DNA of 25,323 nt from JACMNW01 sp031402355 (GTDB lineage Bacteria; Pseudomonadota; Alphaproteobacteria; Rhodobacterales; Rhodobacteraceae): NCBI GenBank assembly GCA_031402355.1, contig JANNSG010000066.1, positions 1 through 25,323 on the forward strand, written 5' to 3'. A program made the position numbers and the translations under genes. Below, piece after piece: positions 15,278 through 24,200 of this stretch. The stretch's first letter is position 1, and every line of letters begins with the position of its first letter. Below the pieces are notes generated by a model. It had not been told where the DNA came from. It did not search any database and saw only the letters and a program-made list of their open reading frames with translations.

Positions 15278-16606
15278 TCACTTGACTTTGCGGCGGTAAA
15301 GATTGTCGAGATAGACGGCGAGGACCAGAACAAGGCCCACGACGATGCGCTGAATGGCAGAATCAAACCCGATCAGCACCATGCCCGATTGCAGACTTTG
15401 CATCACCAATGCGCCAAGGATCGCGCCATAAATAGTACCAAGTCCCCCGGCCAGCGATGTGCCACCAATGACGGCAGCGGCGATGACGTAAAGTTCGTCC
15501 AGTGTGCCCAGCGCGTTCGTGGCGGAGTTCAGGCGGGCGCTGGCGATAACGGCGGCAAGGCCAGACAGCATGCCCATAAGGGCAAAGATTTTCAGCGTCA
15601 TCCAGCGGGTGTTGATACCGGCCAAGGCCGCCGCTTCGGGATTGCCGCCGATGGCAAAGACATAGCGGCCAAAGCGCGTTCGGGTCATCATGATGGTCAT
15701 CAAAATGCCGACGGCCAGCAAGATAAGGACAGGAATAGCAAATCCGTGGCTGATAAAGGTGCCTTCGGGCAGGGTTTGGCCAGTGGCCTTGGCGTAATCG
15801 GCGATGATGCCTTTCGGCCAAGGATAGGAGTTAACCAGTAAGACCGCCCCAATGATTGCGCCACAACCAACTGCCGCAAGAAACCCCTCAGCCCACATCG
15901 GGCGCAAAGGGAAGTCGTGGGCGCGACGCTGGGCGCGGCCGGATTGCAGCAACCAAAGCACACCGGCACAGGCAAGAAGACCGACGATCCAGCTGCCCAT
16001 CGATCCGACCGCACCATAAGGCCCGCCGCCGAGCAAGGCAAAAGTCTGGTCAACCGGCGAAATGGTTTTTCCGCCCGCAGAAATGAATGCCATGCCGCGC
16101 CAGACCATCAGGCCACCAAGGGTGACGATGAAAGACGGAATGCCGCGATAGGCGATCAACCAGCCGTGTAAAGCGCCGATCAATGCGCCCAGCAGAAGGC
16201 CTACAATAGCGGTCACAATCCAGATAGACCAATGCCCGAGGCCAAGGTAGTCAGGTAAAATCTCGACCTGCAGGATACCCATGGCCATGCCGGTGACGCC
16301 GATGATGGACCCGACCGACAGGTCAATATTGCGGGTCACGATGACCAGAACCATGCCCGTGGCCATAATGCCGATCGACGATGTTTGGACCGACAGGTTC
16401 CACAGGTTTCGCGGCGTCAGGAATGCGCCAGCACCGTTGAAAATGGCCCCATACAGATGAAATCCGACCCAGATCAGCAAAAGCGCACCGATCATACCCA
16501 GAAGGCGGGTGTCAATCTCTGTCGCCTGCAAGAACCGTTTGATCGGGCCGCCCTGATGGTCGGCGCCGGGCATCGTGGATGAGCTTGGGGGAACGGCTTG
16601 GGTCAT
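15278..16606 (-). CDS. xylH: Xylose ABC transporter permease
   Basis: Inner-membrane permease (BPD_transp_2/RbsC-type) of about 442 residues that forms the xylose channel with XylG. Many hydrophobic helices are visible, with the family signatures NIDLSVGS, GWLIAYRGIPSFIVTLGG, RTRFGRYVFAIGGN and SLAGGLGTIYGA. The long loop between helices containing NSYPWPKGI and GTFISHG is normal for XylH. The start is uncertain: ATGs at 16606, 16618, 16648 and 16666 are in frame. I chose 16606 (MTQAVPP) because AGGA lies upstream and the cytosolic tail length fits; the longer versions add 4 to 20 residues of unremarkable sequence. A strong hairpin lies in the gap before it, after xylF. Confidence 0.93.
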   Translation of the reverse strand: MTQAVPPSSSTMPGADHQGGPIKRFLQATEIDTRLLGMIGALLLIWVGFHLYGAIFNGAGAFLTPRNLWNLSVQTSSIGIMATGMVLVIVTRNIDLSVGSIIGVTGMAMGILQVEILPDYLGLGHWSIWIVTAIVGLLLGALIGALHGWLIAYRGIPSFIVTLGGLMVWRGMAFISAGGKTISPVDQTFALLGGGPYGAVGSMGSWIVGLLACAGVLWLLQSGRAQRRAHDFPLRPMWAEGFLAAVGCGAIIGAVLLVNSYPWPKGIIADYAKATGQTLPEGTFISHGFAIPVLILLAVGILMTIMMTRTRFGRYVFAIGGNPEAAALAGINTRWMTLKIFALMGMLSGLAAVIASARLNSATNALGTLDELYVIAAAVIGGTSLAGGLGTIYGAILGALVMQSLQSGMVLIGFDSAIQRIVVGLVLVLAVYLDNLYRRKVK

Positions 16607-16714
16607 ATCCTGGTCCATCGCTGTTTGGGGGATGAAGGCGGTGTTCATTACCAAATCAATGGGCATTTCGCCCAACCGCGTTTTGGATTTTTCCGCAAAA
16701 TTCAAAATTGTCCT

Positions 16715-16738
16715 GCGCCGACCCAAAAGGGCCGGTGC
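16715..16738 (-). other. Intercistronic stem-loop after xylF
   Basis: On the transcribed strand GCACCGGCCC and GGGTCGGCGC pair as a 10-bp stem with one A-C mismatch and one G-U pair, closed by a UUUU loop. It starts 19 bases after the xylF stop, and no U-run follows the stem. In binding-protein operons such elements protect the upstream message or partly terminate, so that more binding protein than permease is made; that role is inferred here. Confidence 0.6.
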
Positions 16739-16756
16739 AGGTAGATCAGCTGACCA

Positions 16757-17782
16757 TTACTGGCAAGCAGCGACGCCTTCCATGGCACCTTCGCAAGCCG
16801 CTTCTTTCGAAATATGGCCAGCGTCGATAGCAAGGTTCAGGGTGTCTTTTGTGATCGGTGTCGGATCAAGCAGGATTGCGTTCATTTCAACGCCGTTTGC
16901 CCCACCCGAAAACTTCACAGCGCCAGCGACGCCGTCAAGTGCTGCACCACCGGCAAGTGCCGATGCAATTTCGCCAGCAGCTTTACCCAGTTGACGCGAG
17001 TCTTTCCAAACCGAAACGGTCTGGGTGCCACGCGCAACACGGTTGATAGCTGCAAGGTCACCGTCCTGGCCACCGACCGGGATCACGAGACCTTGGGCTG
17101 CAAGGGCAGCAATGACGCCGCCTGCCATACCGTCGTTTTCGGCCAATACGGCGTCAACGGCGTTGTTGTTGGCGGTCAGAATCTGCTCCATGTTCTTTTG
17201 GGCATTTTCTGGCTTCCAACCGTCCGAGAACGATTCGCCGACGATCTTGATGGTTCCAGCCGTGACGGCATCACCGATAACCGTCATCATGCCTTCCAGC
17301 AGGAACGCGGCGTTCGGATCGCCGGGATCGCCCTTGATGATCGCATAGTTGCCGTCTGGCTTTGCTGCCACAACGGATTCTGCGATGATCCGGCCAACGC
17401 CGATGTTGTCGAATGTCAGATAAAAGGTGCGCGCATCTTCGATCAGACGGTCGTAGCCTACAACTGGGATACCTTCGGCAGCGGCTGCTTCGATGGCAGG
17501 GCCAATGGCGTCTTTGTCCCAGGCGTTGATGATCAGGGCGTTTGCACCCTGCGAGATCAACGATTCAATATCGGTCAACTGCTTGGCCGAGGACGATTCA
17601 GCATCGGACGAAATGTATTCGTCGCCAGCAGCTTCAATTGCTGCTTTCATTGCTGCTTCGTCGATTTTCCAGCGCTCTTCCTGGAATGACGCCCAGGAAA
17701 CACCGATTTTTTTGCCTTCAGCCAAGGCTGCCGACGAGAATCCAGCAGCAGCGACCACTGCCAGCAGAATTGCCTTACGCAT
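16757..17782 (-). CDS. xylF: D-xylose-binding periplasmic protein
   Basis: Captures xylose in the periplasm and delivers it to XylH. It has 341 residues, with a Sec signal peptide at 1-21 (MRKAILLAVVAAAG, cleaved after ALA before EGKK). The mature protein is a RbsB-like sugar-binding fold: GVSWASFQEERWKIDE at the N-lobe, DAESSSAKQLTDIESLISQGANAL, VVGYDRLI, GDPGDPNA, LAENDGMAGG and GGQDGD motifs. The C-terminus has two nearby cysteines (ACEGAMEGVAACQ) that could form a disulfide after export. The start at 17782 is secure, with GGGAGGA six to eight bases upstream. It is the first gene of the xylose operon, and its leader carries two hairpins and a probable XylR-controlled promoter. Confidence 0.96.
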   Translation of the reverse strand: MRKAILLAVVAAAGFSSAALAEGKKIGVSWASFQEERWKIDEAAMKAAIEAAGDEYISSDAESSSAKQLTDIESLISQGANALIINAWDKDAIGPAIEAAAAEGIPVVGYDRLIEDARTFYLTFDNIGVGRIIAESVVAAKPDGNYAIIKGDPGDPNAAFLLEGMMTVIGDAVTAGTIKIVGESFSDGWKPENAQKNMEQILTANNNAVDAVLAENDGMAGGVIAALAAQGLVIPVGGQDGDLAAINRVARGTQTVSVWKDSRQLGKAAGEIASALAGGAALDGVAGAVKFSGGANGVEMNAILLDPTPITKDTLNLAIDAGHISKEAACEGAMEGVAACQ

Positions 17783-17803
17783 GAGTATCCTCCCTATGGA
17801 TGT

Positions 17804-17818
17804 GGCCAGCGACTGGCC
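17804..17818 (-). other. Leader hairpin 2 of xylF mRNA
   Basis: GGCCAG, three bases, CTGGCC: a perfect 6-bp GC-rich stem in the xylF leader, ending about 9 bases before the GGGAGGA ribosome site. It reads identically as a stem on the mRNA. With the next hairpin it fills most of the predicted leader. Confidence 0.5.
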
Positions 17819-17821
17819 GGT

Positions 17822-17837
17822 CCGACAGATTCGTCGG
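17822..17837 (-). other. Leader hairpin 1 of xylF mRNA
   Basis: CCGAC, six bases, GTCGG: a perfect 5-bp stem that would start within a few bases of the predicted transcription start. A hairpin at the very 5' end is a known way to protect bacterial mRNA from decay; the function here is inferred. It could instead be a second regulator site. Confidence 0.45.
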
Positions 17838-17846
17838 CACGCGACA

Positions 17847-17875
17847 AAAATGACGCGAATAATTTCAGTTGTCAA
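17847..17875 (-). promoter_or_regulatory. Promoter of the xylFHGBA operon
   Basis: On the minus strand a perfect TTGACA (17875-17870) is followed after 17 bases by CATTTT (17852-17847), a weak -10. The predicted start near 17840 gives a leader of about 58 bases. The -35 box lies inside the inverted repeat at 17860-17879, so operator occupancy and RNA polymerase binding should exclude each other. Confidence 0.55.
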
Positions 17876-17879
17876 ATTA
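17860..17879. promoter_or_regulatory. Candidate XylR operator
   Basis: TAATTT, eight bases, AAATTA: a perfect 6-bp inverted repeat, 20 bases overall, in the gap between xylF and the divergent xylR. It overlaps the xylF -35 box. AT-rich palindromes of this kind are expected for ROK-family repressors, and this is the best such repeat in the gap. Binding is inferred, not shown. Confidence 0.55.
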
Positions 17880-17925
17880 AAAGACCTGGTGGAAGCTACC
17901 GGCGCGCAAGATAGGTGCAATTTTC

Positions 17926-17940
17926 TGCTGCGCTGCAGCA
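17926..17940. promoter_or_regulatory. Inverted repeat in front of xylR
   Basis: TGCTG, five bases, CAGCA: a perfect 5-bp repeat 55 bases before the xylR start. It could be a second operator or a hairpin in the xylR leader. No clear xylR promoter is visible around it. Confidence 0.25.
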
Positions 17941-17995
17941 ATAAATGGGCAGGGTGAAGACAAAACCCGCTGCTTTTTGTTTGGAGATCAAATAA

Positions 17996-19273
17996 ATGCC
18001 GCCGCATTTGCCCATGGAGGAAGCATCGGAAGGCCGCAAAGGATGCGGCCCGCTGATTCCTCCGCTTTCGGACATGCTGCGCCCCATGCGGCAGCAGGTG
18101 TTCGAACGGGTACGGGCAAGCGGTCTTATCCCGCGCGTTCAACTGGCAAAGGATCTGGGCGTAAGCCCGGCGTCGGTCACGACGATTACGCAGGAATTGA
18201 TCGAAGCCGGGCTGATTGAAGAAGTTGCAGCCCCGCGTGACGGCGATGCGGGGCGGGGCCGACCAGCGGTCGCCTTGGGTGTTCGCGCCCAGGCGCATCT
18301 GGTTGCGGGCATGAAACTGTCAGACCGCGAACATACGGCTGTGATCGTGGATTTTGCCGGCAATCTGATTGCCGATGATGTGATTCCGCGCCGACCGGGT
18401 CCAATGTCCAGCGCCGAATTGCTGGTGGCTATCGAAACCTTGCTGAACCGGGTTTGCGCAAAGGCCGGAATTGACAGGACGTCCCTGTCTGCGATGGGGC
18501 TTGGTGTTCCGGGATTTGTGGATACGACCGAGGGGCTGGTCTACTGGTCATCCGTTCTGAAAGAACGCTCTGTCCTGTTGGCAAGCATTGCGCAAACGCG
18601 GTTGGGATTGCCGGTGATCATCGACAACGATGCCAATCTGGTGACGCTGGCCGAACTTTGGTTTGGCGCTGGCCGAGGCCTGTCGGATTTTGCGGTAGTC
18701 ACCATCGAACACGGCGTCGGTATGGGCTATGTGCTGAACCACCGGATGTTTCGCGGCGCACAGCGACTGGGCATGGAACTGGGCCATACGAAAGTGCAGC
18801 TGGATGGCGCCTTGTGCCGCTGTGGTCAGCGCGGCTGCCTAGAAGCCTATGTTGCCGACTATGCGCTGGCCCGAGAGGCTACGACAGCACTGAACTGGGA
18901 ACATAAGGAAGGCCAGTCGATTTCGGTTGTTCTGGAAAGCCTTTACGACCACGCCAAGGCCGGCAATGGCGCGGCACGGTCCATTTTCCGGCGTGCCGGG
19001 CGATATCTGGCAGTCGGGCTTTCAAATGTGATCAATCTGTTTGATCCGGCCCTGATCATTCTGTCGGGTGAACGGATGCGTTATGACTATCTTTACGCGG
19101 CAGAAACCCTCGCTGAGATGGACAATCTGACGATCGTGACCGGCCGTCCCCGCCCGGCAATCGAGATTCATGCCTGGGGCGATCTGCTTTGGGCACATGG
19201 CGCGGCGGCATTGGCGCTTTCCGTGGTCAGTGACCTGTTGGTGACTTCAAGCCGCGACATGGCCGCCCAGTAA
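17996..19273 (+). CDS. xylR: ROK-family transcriptional repressor of the xylose operon
   Basis: Sugar-responsive regulator of 425 residues with an N-terminal MarR-like helix-turn-helix (about 45-75, including LAKDLGVSPASVTTITQELI) joined to a ROK sugar-binding domain. The ROK part keeps GLGVPGFVD (168-176), DNDAN (210-214), ELGH (261-264) and the zinc cluster CRCGQRGCLEAY with C274, C276 and C281. Start at 17996 has GGAG nine bases upstream; a later ATG at 18014 would also keep the domains. It is divergent from xylF, so it very likely represses the xylose genes until xylose binds. This is the ROK type of XylR, unrelated to the AraC-type XylR of E. coli. NagC- or Mlc-like roles are less likely in this context. 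Confidence 0.9.
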   Translation: MPPHLPMEEASEGRKGCGPLIPPLSDMLRPMRQQVFERVRASGLIPRVQLAKDLGVSPASVTTITQELIEAGLIEEVAAPRDGDAGRGRPAVALGVRAQAHLVAGMKLSDREHTAVIVDFAGNLIADDVIPRRPGPMSSAELLVAIETLLNRVCAKAGIDRTSLSAMGLGVPGFVDTTEGLVYWSSVLKERSVLLASIAQTRLGLPVIIDNDANLVTLAELWFGAGRGLSDFAVVTIEHGVGMGYVLNHRMFRGAQRLGMELGHTKVQLDGALCRCGQRGCLEAYVADYALAREATTALNWEHKEGQSISVVLESLYDHAKAGNGAARSIFRRAGRYLAVGLSNVINLFDPALIILSGERMRYDYLYAAETLAEMDNLTIVTGRPRPAIEIHAWGDLLWAHGAAALALSVVSDLLVTSSRDMAAQ

Positions 19274-19311
19274 AAAACCCAAACTTGCATGGCGGCGGAT
19301 CTTGCCAACGG

Positions 19312-19334
19312 CCAAGGGCCTGTATTGCCCTTGG
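19312..19334 (+). terminator. Hairpin after xylR
   Basis: CCAAGGGC, seven bases, GCCCTTGG: a perfect 8-bp stem 39 bases after the xylR stop, in the 107-base gap before tamA. It is not followed by a run of T, so it is either a weak terminator or a structure in the tamA leader. Nothing else of note is seen in this gap. Confidence 0.5.
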
Positions 19335-19380
19335 ATTGCCAAACTGCGATAGCTTGGAAATCAATCCGGCGGGGAATTTA

Positions 19381-21204
19381 GTGGTGGGATCGCGGCAGCG
19401 GGCACGGCAGGGTCTGGCCCTGATTTTAGCAGCCGCAATTGCGTTGTCTGTTCCGCAAGCCCATGCGCTAGACGGGATCGACTTTCAAACGCCGGGTGCC
19501 CCGGCAGATCTGCAGGCGCATTTGCGCAGTGCGTCCCTGGTTTTGGCGGCAAAACGCGACAAAGTGGACGACGCACAGGATCTGTTCACTGCGGCGCGTG
19601 CCGAATATGGCAGATTGTTGGGCGCGCTTTATGCACGCGGTTACTATTCCGGTGTGATCCGGGTCTTGATCGACGGTCGTGAAGCGGCGACTATTGCGCC
19701 GCTGGACGCGCCTTCACAAATCGGCACGGTCGTCGTCATCGTTGAGCCCGGCCCCGCCTTCACGTTCTCAAAAGCACAGATCGCCCCACTGGCGCGAGGA
19801 ACCGTGTTGCCCAAGGATTTTGCGCCCGGAGCGATTGCCTCATCTGGTACATTGCGAGAGGCAGTCAGCGCCAGCATAGACGGCTGGCGGGTTGCCGGGC
19901 ACGCCAAAGCAGCCGTGGCAGGCCAAGATCTGACGGCCGATCATGGCGCGGGTACGCTGGCGGCAACAGTCCGCCTGGCGCCCGGCCCCCGGCTTACCTT
20001 CGGAAAAGTGACACTTGCTGGGCAGGTTCGGATGCGAGAGAACCGCATTCGCAAGATTGCGGGCCTGCCGCAGGGCGAAGTATTCAACCCAAAAGAACTG
20101 GCGCGTGCCGCAGACCGGCTGCGGCGTACCGGTATCTTCAGGTCTGTGACCCTGACCGAAGACGAAAGCATTACTGCCCCCGACCAGCTGGGCATCGCGG
20201 TGACCGTTTCGGAAGAGAAATTGCGCCGCTACAGCTTTGGGGCGGAAATTGCCAGTTTCGACGGGCTGGATCTTACGGGTTCCTGGCTGCACCGCAACTT
20301 GCTGGGCGGCGGTGAACGGCTGGAGGTTTCCGGCAGCATCGCCGATATCGGCGCCCAAGCCAGCGGCATCGATTACGCGATTGGAGTGACAATCGACCGT
20401 CCTGCAACGCTGACGCCCGATACGACGGCCCGCTTTCATTTCGACATTGCCCATCTGGATGAGCAAGATTTCAACAGCAACACACTGTCCACCGGGATCG
20501 GCTTTTCGCATGTCTTTACCGAACAATTGACCCTGCGGGCGGGGCTGGACTACGAGTATTCAAAAGGAAGCGATACATCGGGTGACTTTCTGTATCGCAA
20601 CCTGTCTTTGCCAATCGGTGTGTTGTGGGACAAACGCGACAACAAAACCGATGCCAAGCGCGGGTTCTACCTTGAAGCCGAAGCCAAGCCGTTTCTTGGG
20701 TTTGGTGTCACCGATTCGGGCGCGCGGCTGACGTTCGATACACGCGCTTACCGCAGTTTCGGCGAAACCGACGGCATCGTGCTGGCGGGCAGGTTGCAAG
20801 GTGGCGCAATTCTGGGGTCAAGCCTGCTGGGCACGCCGCGCGATTTTCTGTTTTACACTGGCGGCGGCGGCACGGTGCGCGGGCAGCCCTATCAGTCTCT
20901 TGGCGTCAATGTCTTGCGCATCGGCTTGACCGATGTCCAGACGGGCGGCACCTATTTTCTAGCTGCAAGTGCCGAACTTCGCGCGAAATTTTCGGATAAG
21001 ATCGGCATCGTCGGCTTTGTTGATGTGGGCCAGGTTGCCATTGATGGCTTTTCCGGCGCTGCGTCGGATTGGCACGCAGGTGCAGGGATCGGCTTGCGCT
21101 ATGCAACCGGGTTTGGCCCGATCAGGTTGGATGTGGCGGCCCCGGTCGGCGGCACAACCGGCGAGGGGGTGCAGATATATGTCGGCATCGGGCAGGCATT
21201 TTGA
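19381..21204 (+). CDS. tamA: TamA, Omp85-family outer-membrane assembly protein
   Basis: Outer-membrane beta-barrel that, with TamB, helps assemble or supply the outer membrane. It has about 607 residues from the chosen GTG start. A Sec signal peptide is seen (LALILAAAIALSVPQAHA). The POTRA region follows, including a LTFGKVTLAG repeat, NRIRKIAGLPQGEVFNP and LRRTGIFRSV, and then a C-terminal 16-strand barrel with WLHRNLLGGGERLEVSG, WDKRDN, and the VRGQPYQSLG loop-6 motif of Omp85 proteins. An ATG at 19285 is in frame, but its 32 extra residues precede the signal peptide and look non-coding. GTG 19381 (or 19384) is preceded by GGCGGGGAA, a good ribosome site. The stop overlaps the tamB start by one base (TGATG). 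Confidence 0.9.
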   Translation: MVGSRQRARQGLALILAAAIALSVPQAHALDGIDFQTPGAPADLQAHLRSASLVLAAKRDKVDDAQDLFTAARAEYGRLLGALYARGYYSGVIRVLIDGREAATIAPLDAPSQIGTVVVIVEPGPAFTFSKAQIAPLARGTVLPKDFAPGAIASSGTLREAVSASIDGWRVAGHAKAAVAGQDLTADHGAGTLAATVRLAPGPRLTFGKVTLAGQVRMRENRIRKIAGLPQGEVFNPKELARAADRLRRTGIFRSVTLTEDESITAPDQLGIAVTVSEEKLRRYSFGAEIASFDGLDLTGSWLHRNLLGGGERLEVSGSIADIGAQASGIDYAIGVTIDRPATLTPDTTARFHFDIAHLDEQDFNSNTLSTGIGFSHVFTEQLTLRAGLDYEYSKGSDTSGDFLYRNLSLPIGVLWDKRDNKTDAKRGFYLEAEAKPFLGFGVTDSGARLTFDTRAYRSFGETDGIVLAGRLQGGAILGSSLLGTPRDFLFYTGGGGTVRGQPYQSLGVNVLRIGLTDVQTGGTYFLAASAELRAKFSDKIGIVGFVDVGQVAIDGFSGAASDWHAGAGIGLRYATGFGPIRLDVAAPVGGTTGEGVQIYVGIGQAF

Positions 21205-24200
21205 TGTGGCGCTGGCTGTTCCTGCTGATCTTGCTTCTTCCGGGCTATGCGTTGGCGCAGACCGATGATCGCACCTATCTGACAGCTTTTCTGGAAGACA
21301 ATCTGTCTGGCATTGGCAGGCAGGTTACGATCACCGGCTTTTCGGGGGCACTGACCTCGCAGGCGGCCATTGAAACCCTGACCATCGCCGATGCAGACGG
21401 GGTCTGGCTGACACTGACCGGCGTCGTGCTGGATTGGAACCGCGCGGCCCTGTTCAGTGGCGAGGTGTCGGTGAATGCCCTCACCGCGCAAGAGATCCGC
21501 GTCGCGCGCGTGCCGGGGTCGGGGGCGGGCGAAGGGGCTTTGCCGTCACCCGAAGCCGCAGCGTTTTCTTTGCCCGAGTTGCCCGTCTCAATCAATATTG
21601 GCCGGATCGCGGCCGACCGGATCGTGCTTGAAGACGCTGTGCTGGGCCAATCTGTCGAAGGCACGTTTGAGGCGTCGATGGCTTTGCTGGGCGGCGAAGG
21701 CCAAGCTGACCTGACGCTTGATCGGACCGACGCCGGGCCAGAGGGGAACATTCACCTTGCTGCCAGCTATTCAAACGCAAACCGCCAACTGGTGCTTGAC
21801 CTGGACGCGACCGAAGCCGCAGGCGGCATTGCCGCGACCCTTCTGGGCCTGCCCGGGGCACCGGCCGCCAGCCTGACGGTCAAGGGTGCCGGGCCGGTTG
21901 ATGATTTTGTTGCAGAGATCGGCCTGACCACCGATGACATCAGCCGTCTGGCGGGCAAAATTGAAGTGAATGGCGCTGACGACGGCTCGACACAATTCAA
22001 AGCCGCGCTGGGCGGGGATATGGCCCCGCTGTTTCTGCCCGACTACGCGGCATTCTTTGGACCCGACGTCGGCCTGACGGCAGCTGGAAGCCGGGGTGCG
22101 GACGGCAGGCTGGTGCTTTCGGAACTGACCCTGCAAACCCGTGCCATGGCAGTGAATGGCACCCTGTCGCTGGCCGCAGATGGGCAGCCGGAAAAGTTCG
22201 ACCTGAACGTTGTCTTGGCCGCACCTGATGGCTCAGCAGTGCTTTTGCCGCTTGCAAACGCGGATCAGACCCGGTTGAGCCGGGCCAATCTTGATCTGAC
22301 ATTTGATGCAGCGAATGGTGATGACTGGACCGTTGAGGGCGCGATTGAAGGGGTTGATCAGCCCGATCTGAAAATAGCGCGTCTGTCGCTGGACGGATCG
22401 GGAAAGATCCAGTCAGGGCCATCAGGAACTCAGTTCGATTTCGCCACACGCTTTGGCGCAGAGGGTCTTGCACCGGCGGATCCGGCATTGGGCCGGGCGC
22501 TTGGCCCGAACCTTGCAGGTACCGCCAATGGTGCATGGCAGGAAGGGTCTGGCAATTTCCAGCTTTCAAGCATCACGCTGGCGGGCGACGGGGTCTCGCT
22601 TTCGGCCAGCGGCACTATCGGGGGTCTTTCAAGCGGCATCAGGGTTACTGGTGAAGCAACGGCAATGATTGCGGATCTGGCCCGCCTTTCCGGCATCGCC
22701 GGTCGCCCGCTTGCGGGTATGGCCACGGCCACGCTTGCCGGATCGGGCACCATTCTGGGTGGTGTTCTGGATTTGACGGCGCAAATTGATGGCACCGATC
22801 TGGGCATCGATCAGGCAGAAGTTGATGCGCTTTTGTCTGGCCAGTCGCGTATCGAAGCTTCTGTCGCACGAACCGAGACCGGCACGCTTTTGCGCCAATT
22901 GGACATCAGCGCCGCAACCCTGAAGGCGGCAATATCCGGCAAAATCGCAAGTGCTGGCAGCGATCTTGCGGCGTCACTGACGTTTTCAGATTTGTCGGCC
23001 ATGGGTGCCGGGTATCGGGGCGGGCTAACCGCCACGGCGTCCTTGAAGGGAACAACAAAATCGGGCCTGATCGTGCTTGACGGGCAGGCGACAGATCTGG
23101 CGATTGGCCAAAGCGACGCCGACAAACTGTTGCGAGGCACATCGACGCTGTCGGCGAAAGTGACATTGAAGGATCAAACCGCGCGGGTTGCCGACATCCG
23201 TCTGCGCAACCCGCAAATCGCGCTGGAAGCCCGCGCTGCCGAGGGTTCCGATACGGAAACAGAGCTTTCGGCAAAGCTGGCCAATCTGGGCGTGTTGCTG
23301 CCCGAATTTCCGGGCCCTGTAAGTCTTTCCGGCACGGCAGACACCACGGCAGGCGCGATCCGGCTGAACCTTCGCGCAAAGGGACCGGGGCAGATTGACA
23401 TGTCGGTCAATGGACAACTGGTCAAGGATGGCAACGCCGATCTGGCGATCAAGGGCACGGGGCAAGCAGCGCTTGCCAATGCCTTCATTGATCCGCGGAC
23501 CGTTTCCGGCGGGATGAATTTCGATATGCTGCTGAAAGGCCCGCTGAAACTGTCATCCCTGACCGGGCGCGCCGGCCTTTCAGGCGGGCGCGTAAGCGAT
23601 CCGGATTTGCTATTTTCCCTGCAAGGGGTTGGATTGACTGCAGATCTGTCTGATGGTCAGGCGCAAATTTCCGGACAGGCGGCAGTGTCAACCGGGGGTG
23701 CGGCCACAATCAGCGGCAATTTCGGATTGGCTGCGCCAAACCCGGCCAAACTGTCGCTTAACCTTGCCGACATCGTCCTGCGCGACCCCACGCTTTACGA
23801 GACCCGCGCCACGGGCACTCTGACCGTCACCGGGCCCCTTGCCAAAGGCGCAGTCATTGCAGGCCAGTTGACCCTGCGCGACACAGAATTGCAGATTCCG
23901 TCAGGTGGGCTGGCAGGGGCCGAGGCGATACCTGACTTGCGCCACTTTCGCGAACCCGTAGCCGTCAGGGCAACTCGCGCTCGGGCCGGAAATCTGGGCA
24001 TTGGCAGTGTTAAAAATGGCCAGGGTTCTGATCGGTTTTTTGGTCTTGATCTGACGATCCTTGCGCCAAACCGTGTGTTCTTGCGGGGTCGCGGGCTTGA
24101 TGCCGAACTGGGCGGCCAGCTACGGCTGGGTGGGACAACGGCAAATGTCATTCCGGAAGGCGGCTTGAATCTGATCCGCGGGCGGCTTGAAATTCTGGGC

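Noticed and set aside
17783..18298. Long N-terminal extension of xylF into xylR
   Set aside because: The real signal peptide begins at 17782 with an excellent ribosome site; the extension is antisense to xylR and crosses the promoter.
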